DNA of 64,000 nucleotides from Rhizobium sp. 11515TR (GCF_002277895.1 NZ_CP022998.1:3763501-3827500); one strand, 5' to 3'. Positions 8,328 through 17,285 are shown, counted from the first letter of the stretch. The notes: a model not told the origin generated them from the sequence alone. Program-made: numbers and translations.

Positions 8328-9461
8328 CTATGCTTCGAAAGACCGCGCAAAACGTCGGTTCAGCTTTTCGATGAGGACTGTATGCTGCTCTCCGGTTCGC
8401 AGTCCATTGCTAATCATTTCGGATGCGTCGCTTTGAAATGCCATGTATCCATCATGCCGCGGCCGCACATAGGCGCCTTCCAGCGTCGCACGCGTGTTGC
8501 GGTAAAAATCGAGCGCCGGCGCATTGACCGCATCGCTGACCCAGCCGTCTGCGTGACCCGGCTGTCCGTTTCTGCTTGCATATATGCCTGCCTGCACCGG
8601 CCCACCGGCGATCCAGCGCGCAAAGGCCTTCGCCTCCTCCGGCGCCTTTGTCCGTGCCGACACGGCAATGCCGGTGCCACCGAGCGCCGAACCATTCGGC
8701 GGCCGCCTGTCGATAACTGGCATATCCGCAAAGGCGATCCGTGCCGGCCTGAAACCCGCAAAGGAATAATTGACGTAACCGTAGATGAAGGGCGACGCCA
8801 CATGGGGGCTGTCGGGCTGGCCCATCAGGTCGAGCACGGCGATCGGGTCCATCTCGTAACAGCGGGCATCCATACCGGCGACGATCCGCGCCATCCAGTC
8901 GAGCACCGCTTCGCCGTCTGCTTTCGCGATGAAATTCGGACCCTCAACGCTGCAGGGGGTGCCGAGATGAGCAGCCAGCGAGATAAAGGTCATCAGCGAA
9001 TGCGGCGGCCGCATCGGCAGAATCGCCTTGCCTTCCTTGGCAAGCGTCACGAACTCGGCAAGGTCCTTGACCGGCGCGTTCAGCCGATCGGGCCGATAAG
9101 CCTGCACCTGTGTTGCCGCATCGAGCGGAAAGGCCCATTGCCGGCCTTGCCAGTTGTAGCTCGGATAAGAGCGCCCAACAGTGCCGGCGGCGATCGCGGC
9201 AATTTCCTCCGCATAGCCTGCGTCATCGAGCGGCAGCAAGCAGTTCTCGCGCGTGATCTGGCCGACATGCGGATGATCGATGACGATGAGATCGTATTGC
9301 GCGGCGAGCTCTTCGACCGGAAAGGTCTCGAAATCCTGTAGCGACCGCTTTTCCCAACCGATCTCGACGCCAGTCTTTTCCTGCCACATCTTCGAGCAGG
9401 CAATCATCGGATCATAGCCGCGGGGATGCGACCAGGTCATTCCCTTCAGCTTCACCATCAT
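8328..9461 (-). CDS. Solute-binding-protein-like protein without signal peptide
   Basis: A 377-residue protein with the fold pattern of family 1 extracellular solute-binding proteins: an N-terminal lobe with YDLIVIDHPHVGQI, a hinge region with YPSYNWQGRQWAFPLDAATQ, and a late GGTGIAVSARTKAPEEAKAFARWI segment. The natural start is the ATG at 9461, which overlaps the stop of the MaoC gene (ATGATG over TGA). The product then begins MMVKLKGMTWSHPRG, with no hydrophobic leader. The only upstream extension (to 9548) runs into the MaoC gene and is arginine-rich, not a signal peptide. It therefore appears cytoplasmic. It lies between the MaoC and SDR genes, and the real importer has its own binding protein at 15886-17202. 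Its role is unknown; it could bind a pathway intermediate or have become an enzyme. Confidence 0.75.
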   Translation of the reverse strand: MMVKLKGMTWSHPRGYDPMIACSKMWQEKTGVEIGWEKRSLQDFETFPVEELAAQYDLIVIDHPHVGQITRENCLLPLDDAGYAEEIAAIAAGTVGRSYPSYNWQGRQWAFPLDAATQVQAYRPDRLNAPVKDLAEFVTLAKEGKAILPMRPPHSLMTFISLAAHLGTPCSVEGPNFIAKADGEAVLDWMARIVAGMDARCYEMDPIAVLDLMGQPDSPHVASPFIYGYVNYSFAGFRPARIAFADMPVIDRRPPNGSALGGTGIAVSARTKAPEEAKAFARWIAGGPVQAGIYASRNGQPGHADGWVSDAVNAPALDFYRNTRATLEGAYVRPRHDGYMAFQSDASEMISNGLRTGEQHTVLIEKLNRRFARSFEA

Positions 9462-9919
9462 GCCTTCCCCGCGCTCGGCTTCCGCTCGACGACCAGAATA
9501 TGATCGGCGGCAAGCACGACTTCGTCGCGCTGGTTCAGCACTTCGCAACGCTCGACCACACGACCGGACGCCGGCCGTTTCGGATCATCCTCCTTCGCCG
9601 AGATGGTGACGCGCGTGCGGATCGTATCGCCGATATGCACCGGCCGGACGAAGCGGAGCCGGTCGTAGCCATAGGAAAAGGCGACGGGATTGATGAGCGA
9701 GGCCGTCAGTCCGACGCCGATCGCAAAGATCATCGTGCCATGCGCGATGCGCTGGCCGCCGGGCAAGGTCCTGGCGAATTCCGCATCCATATGATGCGGG
9801 AAGAAATCGCCGGTATGGCCGGCATGAACGACGAAATCCGTCTCGGTGATCGTCCGTCCCGTGGTCACCCTGACGTGGCCGAGTTCGTAATCTTCGAAAT
9901 AGAGGGTTTGTTCTGCCAT
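9458..9919 (-). CDS. MaoC-like hydratase/dehydratase, catalytic residues present
   Basis: A 153-residue hot-dog-fold protein of the R-specific enoyl-CoA hydratase type. The active-site loop reads GDFFPHHMD: Asp38 and His43 occupy the positions of the catalytic pair in the usual GDxNPIHxD, although the Asn is Phe. The following helix HGTMIFAIG and the strand FSYGYDRLRFVRP are family hallmarks. Members add or remove water across a CoA thioester. The gene starts three bases after the Gfo/Idh gene ends and its stop overlaps the next start, so it is tightly coupled. A second MaoC gene at 19106-19651 resembles it strongly but lacks the histidine. Confidence 0.85.
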   Translation of the reverse strand: MAEQTLYFEDYELGHVRVTTGRTITETDFVVHAGHTGDFFPHHMDAEFARTLPGGQRIAHGTMIFAIGVGLTASLINPVAFSYGYDRLRFVRPVHIGDTIRTRVTISAKEDDPKRPASGRVVERCEVLNQRDEVVLAADHILVVERKPSAGKA

Positions 9920-9922
9920 TCC

Positions 9923-10996
9923 TCAAGCCTTTGGAAGTTCGGCAATCGGCGTCGCTGGTGCGGCGCTCGATTGATAAGCGGCCTCGACAAGGGCCATGGT
10001 CTGCCAGGCATCCTCGACGGAGCCGATCAGTTCCTGATCCTCGCCGGATGCGAAGCGCTGCAGGTTGGCCATGCGGTTGACGAAAGCATCCGGGAACCAG
10101 GCGCCCTCCAGCTTGACCTCGACCCAATCGCTGCCGCCCTCAGGGCGGATCCACAGCTCGTCCGGCTCGCCGCGCGGATAGTCGAGATTGACGCCAAGCT
10201 TGACATAGGCAGCACCCTTGGTGCCGGCGATGCGAAACTCACAGGCCTGGAACTTGCGGCCGAAATCATGGTCGTGATTGACCGAGAGCACGCAGCGAAC
10301 CTTGTCGCCATAATCGAGGATTGCCGCCGTCCGCGTCTGCGCGACATCGTGATTGGGATGGCCGATGGTCTTGGCATGAACGCCTCGCGGATTGCCGAGC
10401 AGCCCACGAATGAAATCGAGATAGTGGATCGAGTGCATGGCGATCTCGATCCGCGGCAGGCCTTTCAGAAAAGGCCAGAGCCCCCACGGTGTCGCAAGCG
10501 CCAGCCACGCATCGAAATCGACGACCTCGCCGAGATAGCCTTTGTTCACGGCATCGTAGAGCGCCAGCATCATCGGCGCGAAGCGAAGCTGGAAGTTGAC
10601 GGCCGCCTTGATATCCCGCTCGCGGCAGACCTGCAAAATTTCGGAGGCGCCGGCAAGATCGCTGCCCATCGGTTTCTGGATCAGCGCGAAGGAACCGCGC
10701 GGCAATTTGGCGAGGATCGCGGCGTGCGCTGTCGGCGGCGTCGCCAGATCGAAGATCGCGCCCTCGACGGCCAGCGCTTCGGCTTCAGACGCGAAAGCTT
10801 TAATGCCCCATCGAGCAGCTAGCGCCATCGCCTTTTCAGCATTCGGATCGTAGAGGCCCGCAACGGGAAAGTCGGCTTGCTTATAAGCCGGAAGATGCGC
10901 GTCGCCGACAATGCTGCCGGCACCAAAGATCACGATCGGACGTGGCTTCGAAGGCTTCCGCCACCATTGGCGGAGGGATTTGGGATCGAAGGTCAT
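9923..10996 (-). CDS. Gfo/Idh/MocA family oxidoreductase
   Basis: A 357-residue NAD(P)-dependent sugar or polyol dehydrogenase-like protein. The Rossmann motif IVIFGAGSIVGDAHLPAY begins at residue 21. The family EKP motif appears as Gln107-Lys108-Pro109, so the glutamate is replaced but the key lysine is kept. A middle segment with AMHSIHYLDFIRGLLG fits the substrate domain helix, with the histidines used in catalysis. An ATG at 10996 has GGGAGG upstream. Its place beside a mutarotase and a lactonase-like gene suggests sugar 1-dehydrogenation to a lactone, but this is inference. Confidence 0.8.
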   Translation of the reverse strand: MTFDPKSLRQWWRKPSKPRPIVIFGAGSIVGDAHLPAYKQADFPVAGLYDPNAEKAMALAARWGIKAFASEAEALAVEGAIFDLATPPTAHAAILAKLPRGSFALIQKPMGSDLAGASEILQVCRERDIKAAVNFQLRFAPMMLALYDAVNKGYLGEVVDFDAWLALATPWGLWPFLKGLPRIEIAMHSIHYLDFIRGLLGNPRGVHAKTIGHPNHDVAQTRTAAILDYGDKVRCVLSVNHDHDFGRKFQACEFRIAGTKGAAYVKLGVNLDYPRGEPDELWIRPEGGSDWVEVKLEGAWFPDAFVNRMANLQRFASGEDQELIGSVEDAWQTMALVEAAYQSSAAPATPIAELPKA

Positions 10997-11082
10997 TGCA
11001 GCCTCCCTGAAACCACGGCTGGTTGACCTTTTGTCCGGAAAAGCGGAACCGAAACATCAGCTTCGGATTTTGTGGAAACTGC

Positions 11083-11273
11083 ATACCCCCCTCTGTCACT
11101 TCGTGACATCTCCCCCACAGGGGGGGAGATCGTTTGAAGCGTTTCGCACCGCCTCAGGAAACGAATGGCTGTCGTGTCAGCAGATTCGATCTCCGCTGAT
11201 TGCGAGAGATAGCCGCGATTTACCAATCTCCCCCCATGTGGGGGAGATGTCAGCGAAGCTGACAGAGGGGGGT
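11083..11273. repeat. 190-bp element with long terminal inverted repeats, copy A2
   Basis: Left arm 11083-11131 and right arm 11224-11273 are near-perfect inverted copies with the same CTCTGTCAC and CATCTCCCCCAC blocks as A1 and A3. The middle shares CAGCAGATTCGAT and AGCCGCGATTTAC-like stretches with copy A3. It lies inside the leftward catabolic gene set, between the Gfo/Idh and mutarotase genes, and may split it into two transcripts. Confidence 0.8.
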
Positions 11274-11326
11274 GTTTCCCCGACGATTTAGCGGAAACCG
11301 AGGTATCACAAAGGAAAAGATCGTCC

Positions 11327-11350
11327 CCTCTCCCCACCTGCGGGGTGAGG
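11327..11350. other. Hairpin downstream of the mutarotase gene
   Basis: CCTCTCCCC (11327-11335) and GGGGTGAGG (11342-11350) form a nine-base stem with one mismatch, directly after the mutarotase stop on the minus strand. No T run follows. It resembles half of a RIME-like element. The rest of the 369-base gap 10997-11365 is copy A2 and unremarkable sequence. Confidence 0.45.
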
Positions 11351-11365
11351 AGCCACTCTTGGAGA

Positions 11366-11695
11366 TTAGCCATGATGAAACACCTCCTCCATCATGGCCC
11401 ACCACTCACCTTGCCTGCGGGTCTCGAACGGCTTCTGGCAGGGTATGCAGAAGGACCACCACTCCTGGTTCTTCGGGCTGGCAGCCATCTTGGCCATATC
11501 GGCCTCGAAATCCATGCCGACATATTCCCAATAGCCGAAGAGCAGGTTTTCCGGCTCTTTCAGAAAAATCGAATAGTTGGTGACGTTGCATTCGGAGATC
11601 AGTGCGAGGATCTCGGGCCAGACGGCCGCATGAAGCGCCTTGTATTCCGCGACCTTGGCCGGCTCCAGGCCGATCACCATTCCCATCCGCTGCAT
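11366..11695 (-). CDS. L-rhamnose/L-fucose mutarotase (RhaM/DUF718 family)
   Basis: A 109-residue protein of the RhaM (YiiL) family, small cytoplasmic enzymes that interconvert the anomers of 6-deoxyhexoses. The motif YKALHAAVWPEI with conserved His22 is near residue 18, followed by NYSIFLKEPENLLFGYWEY and a Trp-rich C-terminus. Length is as expected (104-110). It sits 13 bases after the enolase-superfamily gene, so the pair is co-transcribed. The presence of this family is the best clue that the imported sugar is a 6-deoxyhexose such as L-fucose or L-rhamnose, or a close relative. Confidence 0.85.
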   Translation of the reverse strand: MQRMGMVIGLEPAKVAEYKALHAAVWPEILALISECNVTNYSIFLKEPENLLFGYWEYVGMDFEADMAKMAASPKNQEWWSFCIPCQKPFETRRQGEWWAMMEEVFHHG

Positions 11696-11708
11696 GGTCC
11701 GTTCCTCC

Positions 11709-12821
11709 TCAGCCGTGGATTTCCCGGGTGAACTCGCCGATCGAACGCGCCTTCACCGCTTCCCAATCCCAGGCAATGCCGATGCCGGGCTCTGATGGGG
11801 CCACCGCCTTACCATCGACGATGTCCATGCCCTTGGTGGTGAGATCGTCGAGCTGCGGGATGTATTCGACATATTTGCCGTTCGGCACGGCGCAGGTGAG
11901 GCTGACATGCAGCTCCATCAGGAAGTGCGGGCAGACGGGGATATCGAAAGCCTCGGCCGCATGCGCCACCTTCAGCCAGGGCGTGATGCCGCCGATGCGG
12001 GCGACATCCACCTGCACGATCGAGCAGGCGCCCTTCTGCATGTATTCGCGGAAATGCCGGATCGAATACATGGATTCGCCGACCGCGATGGGCGTCGGCG
12101 TCGATCGGGTCAGCCGGATATGGCCATCGAGATCGTCGGCCGGTAACGGCTCCTCGATCCAAGCAAGGTCCAGTTCCTTCAAGCGTGCCGCCCGGCGGAT
12201 CGCCTCATCGACAGTGAAGCCCTGATTGCAGTCGGTCATGATCTCGAAGCCGGAGCCAAGTGCCAGACGCATCGCGGCCAGCCGGTCGTAATCCTCGGAG
12301 CCATGCGGCTTGCCGATCTTCACCTTCGAGCCGGAAAAGCCCTTGGCCTTCGCCTGTAGGGCGTCTTCGACCAGGGCTTCCTTCTCGATATGCAGCCAGC
12401 CGCCTTCCGTCGTGTAGAGCGCGCAACGATCCTTGGCGCCACCGGCAAGCTTCCAGAGCGGCAGACCTTGCTTCTTGGCCCGCAGGTCCCAAAGCGCGGT
12501 ATCGACGGCCGCAAGCGCCAGCGCTGTGATCGGCCCGATCGTCGTAGCGTGTGTGGCGAATTCCAGTCTGTGCCAGATCGCCTCGATGCAATCGGCATCC
12601 GCGCCGATCAGCAGCGGCACCAGATGGTCGGACAGCAGCCGCATGACGGACGAGCCACCGGTGCCGATCGTATAGCTGTAGCCGGTGCCGACTGCGCCGT
12701 CGCTGTCGGTGATGGTGACGATCGGCGTCTCCTGACTGACGAAGCTCTGGATGGCATCCGTCCGCTTCACTTTCGGCGGCAGGTCGACCATGCGCAGTTC
12801 AATTTTCTCGATACGTGCCAT
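11709..12821 (-). CDS. Enolase-superfamily sugar-acid dehydratase (mandelate racemase subgroup)
   Basis: A 370-residue protein with all mandelate-racemase-subgroup residues: KVK at 166-168 with Lys168 as likely base, metal ligands Asp197, Glu223 and Glu249, and the Asp272/His299 dyad. Such enzymes remove a proton next to a carboxylate, and most members near sugar transporters dehydrate an aldonic acid to a 2-keto-3-deoxy acid. It is shorter than Xanthomonas L-fuconate dehydratase (about 440), so the exact acid is open. Neighbours on both sides (mutarotase, ABC ATPase) face the same way. Confidence 0.85.
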   Translation of the reverse strand: MARIEKIELRMVDLPPKVKRTDAIQSFVSQETPIVTITDSDGAVGTGYSYTIGTGGSSVMRLLSDHLVPLLIGADADCIEAIWHRLEFATHATTIGPITALALAAVDTALWDLRAKKQGLPLWKLAGGAKDRCALYTTEGGWLHIEKEALVEDALQAKAKGFSGSKVKIGKPHGSEDYDRLAAMRLALGSGFEIMTDCNQGFTVDEAIRRAARLKELDLAWIEEPLPADDLDGHIRLTRSTPTPIAVGESMYSIRHFREYMQKGACSIVQVDVARIGGITPWLKVAHAAEAFDIPVCPHFLMELHVSLTCAVPNGKYVEYIPQLDDLTTKGMDIVDGKAVAPSEPGIGIAWDWEAVKARSIGEFTREIHG

Positions 12822-12833
12822 GGGAGCTATTCC

Positions 12834-13931
12834 TCAGTTTGCCAGGCTCTTGCCGGTTTCGGCAGAGAACAGATGTGCCTGGCTGAGATCGAAGCTCATC
12901 TTCAGCCGTTCGCCGCTCTTCAGCGCGCGCGGATTGAGCATGCGCGTCACCCATTCGCGCCCGGCGAATTCGACAAAGACGAGTGTTTCATTGCCGAGCG
13001 GTTCGGTGATGGCAACCGGCAAGGTCAGCTCGTAGACAGCCGATTCCACGCCGGAATGCAGGCCGTGGCCGGTCGGGAAGATATCGTCGGGCCTGAGACC
13101 GAAGACGACCTTTTCTCCTTCCCTGACCTTGCCGGCAAACTGGTTCGGCAGCGGCAGACGGTCGCCATTCTTAAAGATGAGTTCTCCGCCCTTCAGCGTC
13201 GCCTCTTCGATGTTCATCGGCGGCGAACCGATGAAGCCGGCAACGAAGCGGGTGGCGGGCCGCTTGAACACTTCGTCCGGCGTGCCGACCTGTTCGATGT
13301 GGCCGTCGCGCATGATGACGATGCGGTCGGCCAGCGTCATGGCTTCTACCTGGTCGTGCGTCACGTAGACCACCGTCGACTGCACCTTGGCATGCAGTTT
13401 CTTGATCTCGGTGCGCATCTGCGTGCGCAGCTTGGCATCGAGGTTCGACAGCGGCTCGTCGAAGAGGAAGACCTCCGGCTGGCGCACGATAGCGCGGCCC
13501 ATGGCAACGCGCTGACGCTGGCCACCGGAAAGCTGCGCCGGGCGGCGATCCATCAGCGCTTCGAGGCTTAAAATAGCAGCGGCCTCGTTGACGCGCCGGT
13601 CGATCTCGGCCTGCGGCTGCTTGGCGATCTTCAGCGAGAAACCCATGTTCTCGCGCACGGTCATATGCGGATAGAGCGCATAGGACTGGAACACCATGGA
13701 GATATTGCGGTCGCGCGGCGGCAGGTCGTTGACGACCGTATCGCCGATTTCGATCGTGCCGTCAGAGACATCCTCCAGGCCGGCGATCATGCGCAGCGTC
13801 GTCGACTTGCCACAGCCGGACGGGCCGACGAGCGCGATGAACTCCTTGTCCGCGATGTCGAGATCGATCCCGTGGACGATTTCCAGCGCGCCGTAGCGCT
13901 TGACGAGTTTTTTAAGGGAAACCTGAGCCAT
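12834..13931 (-). CDS. Sugar ABC transporter ATP-binding protein (UgpC/MsmK type)
   Basis: The 365-residue ATPase of a CUT1-type sugar importer. Walker A GPSGCGKST spans residues 36-44, followed by the Q-loop VFQSYALYP, signature LSGGQRQR, Walker B FLFDEPLSNLD and a C-terminal regulatory TOBE region of about 120 residues. The ATG at 13931 gives the standard MAQVSLKKLVKRYG start; the frame runs on upstream into the permease gene without meaning. It ends 12 bases before the enolase gene and starts 5 bases after the permease gene, so transport and catabolic genes share one transcript. Confidence 0.92.
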   Translation of the reverse strand: MAQVSLKKLVKRYGALEIVHGIDLDIADKEFIALVGPSGCGKSTTLRMIAGLEDVSDGTIEIGDTVVNDLPPRDRNISMVFQSYALYPHMTVRENMGFSLKIAKQPQAEIDRRVNEAAAILSLEALMDRRPAQLSGGQRQRVAMGRAIVRQPEVFLFDEPLSNLDAKLRTQMRTEIKKLHAKVQSTVVYVTHDQVEAMTLADRIVIMRDGHIEQVGTPDEVFKRPATRFVAGFIGSPPMNIEEATLKGGELIFKNGDRLPLPNQFAGKVREGEKVVFGLRPDDIFPTGHGLHSGVESAVYELTLPVAITEPLGNETLVFVEFAGREWVTRMLNPRALKSGERLKMSFDLSQAHLFSAETGKSLAN

Positions 13932-13936
13932 GGAGA

Positions 13937-14803
13937 TCAACCTTTGACCGCACCGAATGTCAGACCCGACACCAGATGCTTCTGAATGATGAAAGTAAGA
14001 GCGAGCGCCGGAATGATCATCACGACCGCCAGCGCGCACATGCCGCGCCAGTCGATGGTGAACTCGGCCGTGTAGTCGAGCAGGCCCACAGGCAGCGTCT
14101 TGGAATCGACGGAACGCGTCAGCTGCGAGGCGAGAGCATATTCATTCCAGCAGGTAAGGAAGGCGAAGATGCCGGCCGATGCGATGCCGGGGCCTGCTAG
14201 CGGAAATTCCACCTGCCAGAACGCCTGCCAGCGCGTGCAGCCGTCGATCTGCGCGGCCTCGGCGAGATCCTTCGGTACCTGTCGGAAGAAGCCGTCGATC
14301 AGCCAGATCGTGAACGGCACGTTCAGCGCGACATAGGTGAGGATCAGGCCGAAATGCGTATCGATGATGCCGAGCCGCGCATAGACCATGAAGAGCGGCA
14401 GCGATAGCGCCACGCCGGGTACGGAGCGCGTCAGCATCAGCCCGAGGAACACGGCCGACTTGCCTGCGAAACGAAAGCGAGCGAAGGCATAGCCGCCCGA
14501 CATCCCAATGACGAGGGCAATGGCGGTCGAGGTGACGGAGATGATGAGCGAATTGCGGAAATAATCCCAGACGGGGATGCCGCCCTGCCCGACGCCGCTG
14601 AACATGGCGCGGTAGGCTTCCAGCGAAAGCTCCTGCGGGATCCAGACCGGCGGCTTCGCCATGATTTCCACGGTCGGCCGTAGCGAGCTGATGACGATCC
14701 AGAAACCGGGCAGGCAGATGATGAGCATCGCGAGGAAAAGGCCGATAAGATAGGCGACTTTCCACAGGCGGCGCTGCAGGCGTTGTTGAGCGTTGCGATC
14801 CAT
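13937..14803 (-). CDS. Sugar ABC transporter permease (MalG/UgpE type)
   Basis: One of two channel subunits of the CUT1 importer, 288 residues, six membrane helices. The EAA loop reads EAAQIDGCTRWQAFW and the C-terminus SGLTFGAVKG is typical of MalG-like permeases. The ATG at 14803 has GGAG eight bases upstream; a GTG at 14812 would also be in frame and overlap the previous stop. The partner permease ends at 14806. Confidence 0.9.
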   Translation of the reverse strand: MDRNAQQRLQRRLWKVAYLIGLFLAMLIICLPGFWIVISSLRPTVEIMAKPPVWIPQELSLEAYRAMFSGVGQGGIPVWDYFRNSLIISVTSTAIALVIGMSGGYAFARFRFAGKSAVFLGLMLTRSVPGVALSLPLFMVYARLGIIDTHFGLILTYVALNVPFTIWLIDGFFRQVPKDLAEAAQIDGCTRWQAFWQVEFPLAGPGIASAGIFAFLTCWNEYALASQLTRSVDSKTLPVGLLDYTAEFTIDWRGMCALAVVMIIPALALTFIIQKHLVSGLTFGAVKG

Positions 14804-14805
14804 GA

Positions 14806-15699
14806 TTACCACTCCGCTCCGATCTGGGTGCGGGCAAGCGCCAGCTTACGGAAGAAATAGACGGTGAAGACGATCGAAAGGATGATCGAGACATAGGCCA
14901 TGGCATTGGCGAGCCCCATCTGCGCGTCGGCATAGGCAGTGCGCCCGACCAGCGTCCAGATCAACTCCGTGCGCCGCGCCGGCCCGCCATCCGTCATGAT
15001 CTTGACGATGTCGTAGGCGCGGGCAACGTCGAGCGAACGGATCGTCATGGCGATGAAGGCGAACGGCATCAGGAATGGCCAGGTGACATAGCGAAAGGTC
15101 TGCCAGCTGGTGCAGCCATCGACCTTCGCAGCCTCGACAGGCTCCTGCGGCATCGCAAGCAGACCGGCTAGGATCAGGATCGCGAAGACCGACGTCGACG
15201 ACCAGACTTCGGCAATGACGATGGAAAACAGCGCCAGATTGCCATCGATCAGCCAGGGAATGGCCGTTTCCGTGATCCCTAGCGACTGCAGGGCATTGTT
15301 GATGATGCCGACATTGTCGTTGAACATGAATTTGAACTGGAAGCCGACGAGGACGGGCGAAAACATCATCGGGAACATCATCAGGGTGCGCAGTACGCGC
15401 TTGCCGTAGGTCGCCTTGTTGACCAGCAAAGCCAACCCGAGGCCAAGCAGCATTTCCAGATTGAGCGCGATCGTCAAAAGCACCACGGTACGCACGAACG
15501 CGGCCAGAAATACCGGATCGGTTAGGATGCGGATGTAATTGCGCAGGCCGATGAAGGTGAAGAGCGTCGCTGGCCTTGTCAGGCGAAAGGGCGTGAAGCT
15601 GGAATAGAAGGAGAGGAGCAGCGGAAACAGAACCACGGCCACCAGGACGATGATCGCCGGAAGAAGAAGCAGGACCGGTGGAGATATTCTTTTGAGCAT
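14806..15699 (-). CDS. Sugar ABC transporter permease (MalF/UgpA type)
   Basis: The second channel subunit, 297 residues with six helices starting at PPVLLLLPAIIVLVAV. The EAA loop is EAAKVDGCTSWQTF. The frame extends to 15882, but that part overlaps a hairpin and has no membrane character. The ATG at 15699 begins MLKRISPPV, with AGGTG upstream. It is separated by 186 bases from the binding-protein gene, a space that contains a stem-loop. Confidence 0.9.
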   Translation of the reverse strand: MLKRISPPVLLLLPAIIVLVAVVLFPLLLSFYSSFTPFRLTRPATLFTFIGLRNYIRILTDPVFLAAFVRTVVLLTIALNLEMLLGLGLALLVNKATYGKRVLRTLMMFPMMFSPVLVGFQFKFMFNDNVGIINNALQSLGITETAIPWLIDGNLALFSIVIAEVWSSTSVFAILILAGLLAMPQEPVEAAKVDGCTSWQTFRYVTWPFLMPFAFIAMTIRSLDVARAYDIVKIMTDGGPARRTELIWTLVGRTAYADAQMGLANAMAYVSIILSIVFTVYFFRKLALARTQIGAEW

Positions 15700-15844
15700 G
15701 GTTTGCACCTGTCGGCATTCCTCGGCAGCGTGGCCCGGACTGCTTGGAATGGATTGCTTGGGACGAGACCCGGCACAAACCGGCAGGCACGAACCGGCCC
15801 CTCGCGGTGCCGATCGAAAGCCATTCTCGAAGTCAGTTTGCAGA

Positions 15845-15872
15845 AGTCCCGCGCTCTTCAAAACGCGGGACT
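15845..15872 (-). other. Intercistronic stem-loop after the sugar-binding-protein gene
   Basis: AGTCCCGCG and CGCGGGACT form a perfect nine-base stem with a ten-base loop, 13 bases after the binding-protein stop on the minus strand. No strong T run follows. Such hairpins commonly protect the upstream mRNA or let only part of transcription through, giving more binding protein than permease. The polyol operon has an equivalent at 34598-34633. Confidence 0.6.
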
Positions 15873-15885
15873 CCGATTGCATCGC

Positions 15886-17202
15886 CTAAAGCGCGCCAGC
15901 ATCCTTCAGGACATCGGTTGCCTTCTGCGCAGCGGCGTCGAGCGCCTCCTTCGAGCTCTTGTCGCCGAGGATCGCGGCCTGAAGCTCAGGATAGACGACG
16001 TTGGAAATCTCGATCCATTGCGGCGTGCGCGGAACCGGGAAGGCATATTTCATGGCTTCCTGGAAGGTGCTCAGCACTTCCTTCTTGTAAGGATCGGAAG
16101 CAGCCTGCTGGATATCCCACTCCCATACGGCCTTACGGGTCGGCAGCGTGCCGTTGGCGGCTTCGAGCTTCTGCGAGTCGTCGTTGGTCAGGAACCAGAC
16201 GAGCGAAGCGGCGGCATCCTTATGGGCGCAGGATTCAGTCACCGAAAAGCCGTGATGCCCGGACCAGCCGGTGTGCTTGCCGGAGGAGCCGACGGGCTGC
16301 ACAACGACGCCGACATTGCCGGCGATCTTCGAAGACTTCGGATCATTGAAATAGGTCGCCCAGCCCGGCCAGTCGAGATCGAGGGCGATCGAACCAGAGG
16401 CAAAGCCGGCGCCGAGGTCATCCCACAGATAGTTGGTCGTGCCGGCCGGAACAGCCTTGGCCTTGTACATGTTGACGAACCAGTCGAGCGCGCGCACGCC
16501 GGCTTCGGAATTGAAGGCAGGCTTGCCGTCCTTGTCGAGATATTCGCCGCCTTCGGCGACGAGCATTTCATAGAAGCGGCCGTTGATGGCCTCTTCCTTG
16601 CCGGGGAATTGCGTGCCGAAGAAGTTCGGCGGGTTGGAGAAGAAGATCGCCTGATCGGAGACTTCCTTCCAGGTCTTCGGTGGCGCCAGATCGTAGCCGT
16701 ACTTCGCCTTGAACGCCGTCTTCCTGGCCTCGTCGTTATAGAGGCTCTTCTGATAGTAGAGCGCCGAAACGTCGAACTGCGCACGCGGCAGCATGATCAG
16801 GCGGCCGTCGATGGTCGAGGCCTGGATCGTAGAATCGACGAACTGGCTAATTTCTTCCTTCGGCAGCATCTTGCCGAGGTCGGTGTAGAGGTCAGGATAC
16901 TGCGGTGCGAAGGACGAATGGTTCGAGCCGACGCACCAGGAGATGCTGCCCGAGGCCATGTCCGATTTGATTTCCTTGTCGAGTTCGAAGTGGTTCTTCT
17001 TCGAGAGAATGTTGACCTTGGCGCCCGTCTCCTTCTCCCACTCGGCGATGCGCGCGTAAAGCGGCTCGTATTGCTGACCGCCGATGAGCTTGGCGTCGAT
17101 CGTCACGCCGGGAAATTTGCCCGGCAGATCGGCGGCGAAGACCGCTGTGCCGGCAAGCAATGCCATCGTGCCGGCAGCAAGACCGGCCTTCCAATTCCTC
17201 AT
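15886..17202 (-). CDS. Sugar ABC transporter substrate-binding protein
   Basis: A periplasmic receptor of solute-binding family 1, 438 residues. A 23-residue signal peptide ends ...AGTAVFA. The mature protein shows EWEKETGAKVNI, YDLAPPKTWKEV and a late GWSGHHGFSV segment, consistent with CUT1 sugar receptors. Start at 17202 has GGGAGGAAG upstream, a strong ribosome site. It is the first gene of the leftward operon, facing away from the IclR-type regulator across a 179-base control region. The ligand is probably the sugar or sugar acid processed by the neighbouring enzymes. Confidence 0.9.
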   Translation of the reverse strand: MRNWKAGLAAGTMALLAGTAVFAADLPGKFPGVTIDAKLIGGQQYEPLYARIAEWEKETGAKVNILSKKNHFELDKEIKSDMASGSISWCVGSNHSSFAPQYPDLYTDLGKMLPKEEISQFVDSTIQASTIDGRLIMLPRAQFDVSALYYQKSLYNDEARKTAFKAKYGYDLAPPKTWKEVSDQAIFFSNPPNFFGTQFPGKEEAINGRFYEMLVAEGGEYLDKDGKPAFNSEAGVRALDWFVNMYKAKAVPAGTTNYLWDDLGAGFASGSIALDLDWPGWATYFNDPKSSKIAGNVGVVVQPVGSSGKHTGWSGHHGFSVTESCAHKDAAASLVWFLTNDDSQKLEAANGTLPTRKAVWEWDIQQAASDPYKKEVLSTFQEAMKYAFPVPRTPQWIEISNVVYPELQAAILGDKSSKEALDAAAQKATDVLKDAGAL

Positions 17203-17285
17203 CGAACTTCCTCCCTTAAATCGGACCCCTTGCCCGATTGCCCTCTCGACCCAAATATGGATCAATGATTTATAAGTAAACATCT

